This document shows positions 17,522 through 25,650 of a stretch of DNA of 64,000 bases, piece after piece (positions within the stretch are counted from its first letter, which is position 1; every line of letters starts with the position of its first letter). Position numbers and translations under genes: made by a program. Origin of the DNA: an uncultured Prevotellaceae bacterium (GTDB taxonomy: Bacteria > Bacteroidota > Bacteroidia > Bacteroidales > Bacteroidaceae); NCBI GenBank assembly GCA_946410305.1, contig CAMJZV010000001.1, forward strand, positions 124,001 through 188,000. Direction: 5' to 3'. The notes below the pieces were generated by a model that was given only the letters and a program-made list of their open reading frames with translations, ran no database searches and had not been told where the DNA came from.

Positions 17522-19054
17522 TTATTTTCTCCAGATACTCTTCAGACTACGTGCTTCACACTTGAAATCAGCACCCTCAACCTCTACACTATTGTAAATA
17601 GATGATGGGAATACGAGGTTGGTCATAGCCATCGTACCTTGCTGGGTAAAGATTTCTACTGAAGATTGGTCTACGAAGAAGTCGAGGACAACTTTGTCAC
17701 CCGTCACCTTCAGTGGAGCACGCATGCTGGGCAGTGAGAAGTTGCCATTGAAGTCTACCTTTCCTGTATGTGCATTGCGGTGCGCAAAAATCTCGCGGAC
17801 TGATGCTTTCACGTCAACCGTGTAGTACTCACCCATGTCATTCTTCAACGTAATCGTTGAATTCTTGTCAAGGTTAACAGTCACACGCAACTGATATGCA
17901 TCTTTAGCATCAATAGCACCGTTGACCTCTTTCCATTCGCCTGCAATATTGTCAATCTCTTTGACGACAGTGCTGGTGACGAGGGGCTTGCCATCATACA
18001 TCGTAATACCCAGTTCACGAGGCAGCGTAAAAGCAGAGCGCCAAGGAGAGCAGGGAACGTTGCCGCTATAGCTCCAATTATTCATCCAGCCTATCATGAT
18101 GCGACGATCACCTGTATTGCTCCATGTCACAGATGCATAGTTGTCCATACCGTAGTCCAGCCAAAGTGGATAGTCGAGGGCATCGGCAGTAAACTTTATT
18201 CCATCAAACTGACCCACGAAATACATAAGGCCATCACCTATCCATGGCCCTCCCGGATTCACACTAAGCAGCAGCACCCACTTGTCGCCCAACTGAATGA
18301 GATCAGGGCATTCCCACTGCAGGTCGTGACGTCCTGAACTACTCATGTCTACGAAGAAGTTACTCAAGAAAGTCCAGTTGGTGAGATTCTTAGAACCATA
18401 GAAGTCAACACCTTTCTTCCAACCCTTGGCCAGGGCCATGATCCACTGCTGTGAACCCTCGTGCCAGAACACCTTCGGGTCGCGCAGGTTATCGTCATCA
18501 TTAGGAATAACAGGGTTATTCGCAAACCGAGTGAACGTTTTTCCACCATCTGTCGAGTAAGCAATAGACTGCTGCTGTTTACCGTCAGCAGATGTATATG
18601 CTGCAACCATCGCGTTGGCACCGAAACCAGCCGTATTATTCTTGTCAATAACACATGAGCCTGAGAAAATGTCACCCAACTCATCACGAGTCAGCGCAAC
18701 AGGTTGTTCCTCCCAGTTCATCAAATCTTTTGAAGTTGCATGCCCCCACGACATGTTGCCCCAATCGTTTCCTTTCGGGTTATACTGATAGAAGAGGTGG
18801 TACACTCCATCTGCATAGACCAGACCATTGGGGTCGTTGACCCAGTTCTTGGCTGGCGTATAGTGGATTTGCGGACGATACTTCTCGTCGTAACCCGATG
18901 GACTTTCTGGGTCTACAGGTTCCTCGGCAGGTTCCTTGGGGTTATCGATAAGGGGATTGTATTGCTGCGAGTAATCATTATTTTCGCTGCATCCCACAAT
19001 GGTAGCTGTCAGAACGACAGCTGCCATATGGAATAATGATGATATTCTTTTCAT
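17522..19054 (-). CDS. GH32 fructan hydrolase lipoprotein (PUL 1)
   Basis: The 510-residue protein has a lipoprotein signal with cysteine 22 (TATIVGCSENN), so it is expected on the cell surface or periplasmic face. A proline/glutamate-rich spacer leads into a GH32 five-bladed propeller. All three catalytic signatures are present: WVNDPNG with nucleophile Asp74, RDPKVF with Asp192, and WECPDL with acid/base Glu248. A C-terminal beta-sandwich carries FFVDQSSVEIFTQQG. Known GH32 enzymes hydrolyse levan, inulin or sucrose; endo versus exo action cannot be read from sequence. It is the last gene of the first PUL, 13 bp after the DUF4960 lipoprotein gene. Confidence 0.92.
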   Translation of the reverse strand: MKRISSLFHMAAVVLTATIVGCSENNDYSQQYNPLIDNPKEPAEEPVDPESPSGYDEKYRPQIHYTPAKNWVNDPNGLVYADGVYHLFYQYNPKGNDWGNMSWGHATSKDLMNWEEQPVALTRDELGDIFSGSCVIDKNNTAGFGANAMVAAYTSADGKQQQSIAYSTDGGKTFTRFANNPVIPNDDDNLRDPKVFWHEGSQQWIMALAKGWKKGVDFYGSKNLTNWTFLSNFFVDMSSSGRHDLQWECPDLIQLGDKWVLLLSVNPGGPWIGDGLMYFVGQFDGIKFTADALDYPLWLDYGMDNYASVTWSNTGDRRIMIGWMNNWSYSGNVPCSPWRSAFTLPRELGITMYDGKPLVTSTVVKEIDNIAGEWKEVNGAIDAKDAYQLRVTVNLDKNSTITLKNDMGEYYTVDVKASVREIFAHRNAHTGKVDFNGNFSLPSMRAPLKVTGDKVVLDFFVDQSSVEIFTQQGTMAMTNLVFPSSIYNSVEVEGADFKCEARSLKSIWRK

Positions 19055-19067
19055 AACGGTCTAAACT

Positions 19068-20588
19068 TTAGCGGGTCTTCAGATATTCCAGTGAATTCTT
19101 GGCCAACGTAAGGACGTTGTCCTGATAGAGATTATTCTTCGGATAAGCGCTCTTGTCTGGCGTACCGTCAGGATTCTTCATAGAGAACTCACAGCCACCA
19201 TTACCAATGCAAAGCACGGTACCCTTGAAGTCTGTATTGCCCTGCTGAGCCTCCCAGACGTTGAGCTGGCTGACCCACCAGATCTGGCTGTCCCATGTTC
19301 CCAACGGATAGATGCCGAGCGTCTGGGTGCATTGTGTGTAGCATGCTTCGTCCTGATTGCCCTTACCAGTCCATAATGATGGCAGGTTGAAGAACAGGCA
19401 GTTATGGTCTTCCGTCCAACCTGGGCCTTTGAAGGCGATAAGCTTCGTGTCAACATTCGTCTCTACCTCAAGTCCTTTATAGATGGGGTGCGACGAGTGG
19501 TCCTTCTTGAACTTGTGGTCAGGATTCAGCTCAACAGCCATACGCCAAATATCATTGTTAATGCCACCAGGACCGGCACCAATAGTACGATCGTTGCTCT
19601 TCATGTCATCCAGACTGACACGTCCCAGGTGTCCTGCATAAACGGTAGCATGGCTCCAGAGCAGCAATGAACCACCGTCTTTGTACCACTGTCTGATAAT
19701 GGGAGTTGCAGCTTCTACATCAGCAGGCATGGTAAATACTTCAGCCTCACCGACACCTTCCAGGTCGCGCAGCCAGAAGAGTACGCGGAAGGGCTCTACG
19801 TCACTTGCCTCATTGATGCTGCTGAAAGGCAGAAACTTAGCGCTGGGATAGTTGTCGTGCAGCCACAGCCACGCTGAGGCTTCATCATCGTCACCATTAG
19901 CCACTAACTCCTCAGGTGTTGCGTAGACGCTCAGGAACCCGATGGCCGTCTTGCCGATACGCAGTGAGGCAGAAACCGTCAGCGCCGTTCCACTCTCATT
20001 CTCAGCAACCAGACTGACGTTCCATGTGTCGCCTGTCAGCACATCGGGAATGGTGAACGATGTAGCGGTGCCAGCCAAGTCCTGCTTGATGGTCTTTGCA
20101 CCGTTGGTAGCCGTCAAGTGGATGGTTTTTGCGTCAGCCGCCTTGTCCCATTCTACCAGCGCATCGTAGCCACCCGACTTGTCCAGTTGGCGCATCTGTA
20201 CACCAGTGAGACTGGTAGCGCCTTTACGCATATAGCGTGTTACGGCACCTGTTGATGAATTATCACCTTCAACAATCTTGAATACATATTCAAACTGTAC
20301 GTTCGTGGGAACATTCTTGTGAGTGAACGAATTGCCCGTAACGCGCTCTACCGACGACAGCGTACCGTCACGATAAATGGAGATTACCATGGTTTGTCCG
20401 CTGGCCAAAGCAGGCCATGTAAGGGTGTAGTCATCGCCTGAGAGTTGACCACTGATCTGAGTTGCATCAGGTGCAGAGACCTTCATTGATTCCTGGTCGT
20501 AGTCTTTGTCCTGACAGGAGGTGAGGGTTGTTGCCGTCAGACAGCAACAAACCAAACCTATACCAAAATTTATAATAAACTTTTTCAT
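19068..20588 (-). CDS. DUF4960-domain surface lipoprotein (SusE-position glycan-binding protein, PUL 1)
   Basis: The 506-residue protein has a lipoprotein signal ending TTLTSCQDKD (Cys 25). Residues about 30-205 contain two fibronectin-III-like sheets. The C-terminal half, from about AIGFLSVYATPEELVANG, matches the DUF4960 family: W-rich loops such as DDEASAWLWLHDNYPSAKF, GGSLLLWSHATVY and GTVLCIGNGGCEFS. In the Bacteroides levan locus a protein of this family occupies the SusE position and binds levan; the same role is inferred here. It lies 15 bp after susD. Confidence 0.82.
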   Translation of the reverse strand: MKKFIINFGIGLVCCCLTATTLTSCQDKDYDQESMKVSAPDATQISGQLSGDDYTLTWPALASGQTMVISIYRDGTLSSVERVTGNSFTHKNVPTNVQFEYVFKIVEGDNSSTGAVTRYMRKGATSLTGVQMRQLDKSGGYDALVEWDKAADAKTIHLTATNGAKTIKQDLAGTATSFTIPDVLTGDTWNVSLVAENESGTALTVSASLRIGKTAIGFLSVYATPEELVANGDDDEASAWLWLHDNYPSAKFLPFSSINEASDVEPFRVLFWLRDLEGVGEAEVFTMPADVEAATPIIRQWYKDGGSLLLWSHATVYAGHLGRVSLDDMKSNDRTIGAGPGGINNDIWRMAVELNPDHKFKKDHSSHPIYKGLEVETNVDTKLIAFKGPGWTEDHNCLFFNLPSLWTGKGNQDEACYTQCTQTLGIYPLGTWDSQIWWVSQLNVWEAQQGNTDFKGTVLCIGNGGCEFSMKNPDGTPDKSAYPKNNLYQDNVLTLAKNSLEYLKTR

Positions 20589-20603
20589 ATAGCTATCGTG
20601 TTT

Positions 20604-22361
20604 TTAGTTATAACCTTTGTTCTGGTCGTACAATCCAGATACATAGTACAGCTGGTTGTAAGGCAGTGGGAAGTACTCGTTCTTAGCAGGTGTGAAGTGA
20701 GCATCCTTGTAGTACTTGCCATACTCCTGACCATCGTAGACACTGTTCTGCTCCTTCTCGAAGAACTTGTTAAGTGTCTGTGAGGCAATTCCCCAACGGC
20801 GCAGGTCGAAGAAGCGGCTCTGCTCCATGGCCATCTCCAGACGACGCTCCCACTGAACACGCAGACGTGCCTTCTCAGCTGTCGAGAAATCGCTGTTGGT
20901 GTAGAGATTAATTTCACACTGGTCAGCGGCATAGCCGATATGCTTGCCAACAGAGTTCTTGGCACGCTGACGGATGTCGTTGACAATGGCAAGAGCACCT
21001 GTCAGGTCACCCGTTTCTACCATAGCCTCGGCACGCATCAGCATGACGTCAGTATAGCGCAGCACGTAGTCGTTCATGGCAAAAGCCTGCCAGGGGTTGT
21101 CGTATGTCTCGCCCTTTGAGCGCTGAGGCACTTCCTTCAGTGAGGTATAGTAGCCATAGGTGCTGGGGTTACGCGAGTTGTCCTTGGTCATGGTGAATGC
21201 ATCCTCATATTTGTAGGGGAAGCTTGGCATGCCAACAGTATGGAACAAACGTGGATCCCACTTCTGTGCGGTAGGAGCGCCGTTGATAGGATAAGCGATA
21301 ACATCATTATAAGTGTCAAACATGGGCAGACCATTCTGTGTCTTAAAGGCGTTGACCAGGTTCTGCGTGGGCTTGTGGAAGTCCCATCCGCACGACCACA
21401 TCTGCCAGCAACCGTTCAGCATATTTGACCAGTTGGCGCGTCCAAAACGGGTATTATCTTCCTCATAACCAGAGTGTTGTACGGAAAAGATACTCTCCTT
21501 CGAATTCTTGTAGTCAGGCAGGAAGATGTCACCGAAGTCCTCCAGATAGCCATATTCTGACTCTTCCACTACCTTGGTGTAGTTCAGCACTTCCTGCATG
21601 TACTGCTTATTGATGTGACTGACACCAGTAGTAGCCTCGTAACCGTCGCCCCAAGCCATCGTCAGGTAGCACTTAGCCAGATAGGCAGCAGCAGCAATCT
21701 TGTTGGCACGGGCCAGTTCCGTCTGTTTGACAGGCAGCAGGTCGTAAGCAGTCTTGAAGTCGGCTACAATCTTCTGCATCAACTCGTCGTGCGTAAACTC
21801 ACGATTTGAGGTCTGTTCCTCGCTATGGTCACGATATACGGCCTCATTAATCCAGGGCACACGGTTCCAAAGCTGCACCAACTTAAAGTAGAAATGGGCA
21901 CGCAGGAAGAGCACCTCGCCACGACGGATATTGGTTGTCTCCTCACCCAGCAGTTTAACACCATACTCATCCAGAGAAACGAGGGCACGGTTGCAGCGGC
22001 TGATAGAGCAGTAGAGGTGGTACCATAGCTCATCCATATGGCCACCAGGTGTAAGGGCTGTCAGCGTAGACCAAACTTCCACAGAGTGATAATCCGTATC
22101 TGTTGTACCTGAACCACCCTTCATGGCATCGTCAGACGACACGTCTCCATAGGGCCAGAGGTTAAAGGGATAAGTATACCAGTCGTCACCCAGCTTGGCA
22201 TAGGCCGATGTCACCATCTCATTGGGCTGGTTCATAGCCAGGTCTTCGTCGATGACACCCTGAGGTTCGACATCAATGAAATCGTCGCAACTTGTCAGTA
22301 CTGCAGCAAAACCGCAGCATACCAGACCAGCGCATAATGTTTTATATATCTTAGTAATCAT
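20604..22361 (-). CDS. susD: SusD-like outer-membrane nutrient-binding lipoprotein (PUL 1)
   Basis: The 585-residue lipoprotein has a signal ending AAVLTSCDDF. It shows the RagB/SusD pattern: an N-terminal region with helical repeats (NRALVSLDEYG, RGEVLFLRAHFYFKLVQLW), a central variable section, and the C-terminal signature FFDLRRWGIA followed by NEYFPLPYNQL. SusD proteins cap the SusC channel and bind oligosaccharides; fructan is inferred from the neighbouring GH32 gene. The gene starts 31 bp after susC. Confidence 0.93.
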   Translation of the reverse strand: MITKIYKTLCAGLVCCGFAAVLTSCDDFIDVEPQGVIDEDLAMNQPNEMVTSAYAKLGDDWYTYPFNLWPYGDVSSDDAMKGGSGTTDTDYHSVEVWSTLTALTPGGHMDELWYHLYCSISRCNRALVSLDEYGVKLLGEETTNIRRGEVLFLRAHFYFKLVQLWNRVPWINEAVYRDHSEEQTSNREFTHDELMQKIVADFKTAYDLLPVKQTELARANKIAAAAYLAKCYLTMAWGDGYEATTGVSHINKQYMQEVLNYTKVVEESEYGYLEDFGDIFLPDYKNSKESIFSVQHSGYEEDNTRFGRANWSNMLNGCWQMWSCGWDFHKPTQNLVNAFKTQNGLPMFDTYNDVIAYPINGAPTAQKWDPRLFHTVGMPSFPYKYEDAFTMTKDNSRNPSTYGYYTSLKEVPQRSKGETYDNPWQAFAMNDYVLRYTDVMLMRAEAMVETGDLTGALAIVNDIRQRAKNSVGKHIGYAADQCEINLYTNSDFSTAEKARLRVQWERRLEMAMEQSRFFDLRRWGIASQTLNKFFEKEQNSVYDGQEYGKYYKDAHFTPAKNEYFPLPYNQLYYVSGLYDQNKGYN

Positions 22362-22392
22362 AACTATTTACAATGATTGATGAACAATTTAA

Positions 22393-25300
22393 TTAGAACG
22401 ATGTTTGAACACCAAACGAGATGGAAGTAGAGTTAGGATAAGCCCATCCGGGGTTCTCAGGGTCAGCACAGGTCAGCGAGCTACTCTTAATAGTCAGCAC
22501 GTTGTGAGCTGATACATATACGCGGGCACTGGTCATCTTCACCTTCTTCAACCACTTGTCGGGAACATTATATCCCAGCTGAACCTGGCGCAGCTTACCA
22601 TAAGAGCCATTCTCTACAAAGTAGCTTGACGTACGATTCTCATTACCAGTATTGTTCGTGGTCAGTGCAGGAATATCACTACCCGTATTGGCTGTTGTCC
22701 AGGCATCAAGCATGCGGTTACCCTTGTTAGAACCTGGGTCAGTAATAGAATAGAAGTCCGTCTGGAACTTCTGGTCGTTATAGACATCCTTGCCGGCTAC
22801 ACCCTGCCAGAACATCGAGAAGTCGAAATTCTTATAGGCCAGTTCAATATTCAAACCCCAAGAGAAATTGGGAACGGGATTGTAAATCCAAGTCTGGTCC
22901 TTGTCATTGATAACACCATTGCCATCAAGGTCTGCATATTTCAGACCACCCACACGGGCATTCTCCTGTCCGCTGGCCAGAACCTCCTCGCGATTCTGGA
23001 ACAGACCCTCAACAACGTAACCCACAATAGAGCCATAAGGCTTGCCAGACTCTACCAGATTCTCTTTAGAAGTATGTACGTATGAACCTGTGGTCGTTTC
23101 AGGCAGGTAAGTCACCTTTGAGCGGAAGAAGTCCAAGTTACCATTGACATGATACTTCAGACCATAGTTCGTGGTGTGGCGGAAGCCAAGGGCAAATTCC
23201 ATACCCCAGTTCTGCAGAGAGGGACCATTAAGCCAAGAGGCACCACCCTCACCCATCGAACCCAGATAAGCGGGACTGATGAGCATATCCTTCACCTTCT
23301 TCTTATAAATATCTACCGAACCATACAGAGAGTTGCGGAACATGGTAAAGTCAAGACCAGCATTCAACTGCTCAGTGGTCTCCCATTTCAGGTCGTTGTT
23401 TTGCGACTGGGTAGCACGGAAGCCAGAGGGATAGGTTCCCTTGCCGACACCAGACAGGTCATAGGCAGTAGACTCATTGCGCTCACCACCATAAGTAGCG
23501 GCATAGAGGCCGAAACGAGCATAGTTAGAGATGGCCTGATTACCTGTCTGTCCCCACGAACCACGAATCTTGAGGTCGTCCAGCCATTCCAGCTTCAGGT
23601 TCTGAGAGAGACGGTAACCCAGTGTGAAGGCAGGGAACGTACCATAGCGGTTGTTCTCACCAAAGCGGCTGGAACCATCATGACGGATGGTGAACGATGC
23701 AAGCACCAGGTCTTTCCAGTTGTAGTCAACCTTACCGAAGAAAGAGACCAGTGCATATCCTTCCTCAATACCACCTGCACGCTGTGTACCAGTAGCAGCA
23801 TCGGGCCACATATACTTATAGTTCTCCAGCGCAAACATCTGTGCATAAGCAGACGAACGGTCTTCCACATCTCTGTGCAGCTCCATACCTGCCAGCAGGT
23901 TGAAGGTGTGATCACCAAAGAGCGTGAGGTTATAGTTTGCAGTGTTTGACCACGTCCACTTCATCGAAGTCTTGTTGCCAAGGTTTGTCGATGGAGTATC
24001 GTTGTTCACCACGTCAGAGTGCCAAGTGTAGGTCACGCTGTGTATAAACTCTGACCAATAGTCGATGCCGAAATTAGAGCGCAGCATCAAGCCCTTGACA
24101 GGTTCAATGTTGACGAAAGCGTTACCAAAGATACGCCACATCTTCAGACGGTTGTCGCGGTTGTGGTAGAGCTCACGCAGAGGATTCTGACGATCGCTCA
24201 TGCCACCGACAGGACCTGAGAAGGTAGTATTATCCTCTTCATAAACGGGCAGCGTAGGTGACATCTTCAGCGCATTCTCCAGCGGACGGCAGTCTACCTG
24301 ATTAGAATAGGTGATGGTGGCGTTCTCACCAACCGTGATGTATTTGTTCAGTTTGAAACTGGTATTCAGACGACCAGAGATACTCTCAAAGTCAGTGTAC
24401 TTCAAGATACCCTTGTTCTTCTTATAACCCAGCGAGAACAGTGCTGAATACTTGTCAGTGGCACCAGAGATAGAGAGGTCGTAATTCTGTGAGAAACCCG
24501 TGCGAGAAATCACATCCAGCCAGTCAGTATCGCTATAGCGCATAGTGCGCTTCTCGTTCAGATAGCCACCATAGCGTCCGTTGACAATATAGTTCTCCAT
24601 CTGTCCTGTAGCAGGGTTATAGGCTGAAATCGGTGTACCATCTTCAGCATGCAGGGTCAGACCATAGTTGTTGGCATACTGTTCTGGATTCAAGCCGTCG
24701 TTCAGGGCAGCCTGTGCCATAGCGGTAGCATACTCAGCAGAGTTTGACAACTTCATCATGGTCTGCTTATTGTAGAACTGAGCTGTCAGGTTGGCAGAGA
24801 AGTCCACCTTCACCTTGTCGCCCTTCTTACCCTGGCGAGTGGTGATAATGATGACACCGTTGGCAGCACGCGAACCATAGATAGAGGCAGAGGCAGCATC
24901 CTTCAACACCTGCATGGACTCGATATCGTTCATGTTCAGCGTATTCAGATTCGTCGTCGTAGGCACACCATCAATGATAAACAGAGGGTCCTGTGACGAG
25001 TTAAACGAACCGATACCACGGATGCGTACCGTACCAGCACCAACAGGAGAACCGTCACTGGTAATGGTCATACCAGGAACCTTACCCTGCAGGGCACGCA
25101 TAGGATCGGTGTCTGCACTGGTCTTCAGCTCCTTGGTTTGTACCACGGCAACAGAACCTGTCAAGTCGGCCTTACGCTGGGTGGTATAACCTGTCACCAC
25201 CACCTCGGCCAGTTCCTTGGCATTTTCTTCCATGGTGACTTGCATACCATCCTTGGCAGGAAGCTCCTGGCTCTTGTAACCGATGTACGAGAAGACCAGC

Positions 25301-25503
25301 GTCTTACCAGCCTGCACCTTCAGTTTGAAGTTACCGTCAAAGTCAGTCACCGTACCATTCGTTGTCCCCTTTTCCATCACCGTAGCGCCAATGACGGGAC
25401 CCATGGCGTCGGACACTGTACCCGTAATTGCTTCCTGCGCGTACATCATTGTACACAGAAGCAGCAACAGGCCACTCAGAAAGAATCGTTTGGATTGTTT
25501 CAT
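22393..25503 (-). CDS. susC: SusC-like TonB-dependent outer-membrane transporter (PUL 1)
   Basis: Translation is placed at ATG 25503 (MKQSKRFFLSGLLLLLCTMMYAQ), since a promoter box lies at 25551-25558. The 1036-residue protein has a signal peptide, a carboxypeptidase-D-regulatory-like domain (about 24-100, DFDGNFKLKVQAGKTLVFSY), a plug with the SusC hallmark IRGIGSFN and the loop DAASASIYGSRAANGVIIITT, and a 22-strand barrel ending GVQTSF. It imports oligosaccharides with SusD. The first 170 coding bases are identical to those of the third susC gene. The regulator gene ends 147 bp upstream. Confidence 0.94.
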   Translation of the reverse strand: MKQSKRFFLSGLLLLLCTMMYAQEAITGTVSDAMGPVIGATVMEKGTTNGTVTDFDGNFKLKVQAGKTLVFSYIGYKSQELPAKDGMQVTMEENAKELAEVVVTGYTTQRKADLTGSVAVVQTKELKTSADTDPMRALQGKVPGMTITSDGSPVGAGTVRIRGIGSFNSSQDPLFIIDGVPTTTNLNTLNMNDIESMQVLKDAASASIYGSRAANGVIIITTRQGKKGDKVKVDFSANLTAQFYNKQTMMKLSNSAEYATAMAQAALNDGLNPEQYANNYGLTLHAEDGTPISAYNPATGQMENYIVNGRYGGYLNEKRTMRYSDTDWLDVISRTGFSQNYDLSISGATDKYSALFSLGYKKNKGILKYTDFESISGRLNTSFKLNKYITVGENATITYSNQVDCRPLENALKMSPTLPVYEEDNTTFSGPVGGMSDRQNPLRELYHNRDNRLKMWRIFGNAFVNIEPVKGLMLRSNFGIDYWSEFIHSVTYTWHSDVVNNDTPSTNLGNKTSMKWTWSNTANYNLTLFGDHTFNLLAGMELHRDVEDRSSAYAQMFALENYKYMWPDAATGTQRAGGIEEGYALVSFFGKVDYNWKDLVLASFTIRHDGSSRFGENNRYGTFPAFTLGYRLSQNLKLEWLDDLKIRGSWGQTGNQAISNYARFGLYAATYGGERNESTAYDLSGVGKGTYPSGFRATQSQNNDLKWETTEQLNAGLDFTMFRNSLYGSVDIYKKKVKDMLISPAYLGSMGEGGASWLNGPSLQNWGMEFALGFRHTTNYGLKYHVNGNLDFFRSKVTYLPETTTGSYVHTSKENLVESGKPYGSIVGYVVEGLFQNREEVLASGQENARVGGLKYADLDGNGVINDKDQTWIYNPVPNFSWGLNIELAYKNFDFSMFWQGVAGKDVYNDQKFQTDFYSITDPGSNKGNRMLDAWTTANTGSDIPALTTNNTGNENRTSSYFVENGSYGKLRQVQLGYNVPDKWLKKVKMTSARVYVSAHNVLTIKSSSLTCADPENPGWAYPNSTSISFGVQTSF

Positions 25504-25550
25504 TTGCTTTTGCGTTTTTGTTAGTACTATTGTTTCAGATTTCACTGGCG

Positions 25551-25558
25551 CAAAAGTA
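25551..25558 (-). promoter_or_regulatory. -7 element of the first susC operon
   Basis: The reverse strand reads TACTTTTG, a perfect TAnnTTTG match, giving a leader of about 40 nt. The leader (TCTGAAACA, then ACTAACAAAA, then AAAGCAAATG) is almost the same in all three susC genes of the window. No good -33 box is visible, as expected for an activator-dependent promoter. Confidence 0.65.
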
Positions 25559-25582
25559 CGCTCTTTACGCGCAAAAGACTAA

Positions 25583-25623
25583 CAATTATCGTTCTGGCAC
25601 TAAAAATTTTGTTTCATGTAACA
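25583..25623. promoter_or_regulatory. Candidate operator upstream of the first susC
   Basis: CAATTATCGTTC (25583-25594) and TTTGTTTCATGTA (25608-25620, continuing ACA) lie 25-65 bp upstream of the -7 box. Both words recur upstream of the second susC (the second in opposite orientation), and a TTGTTTCAT...GTAACA variant lies before the gene at 28064-28927. They are candidate binding sites of the neighbouring regulators. Confidence 0.45.
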
Positions 25624-25650
25624 ATCCAAAGATACTCTTTATTATTTTTG

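Noticed and set aside
25504..25545. Longer SusC start at 25545, and similarly 48692 for the third SusC
   Set aside because: The added residues are not signal-like, and all three SusC proteins share a clean start at MKQSKRFF just after the conserved leader.
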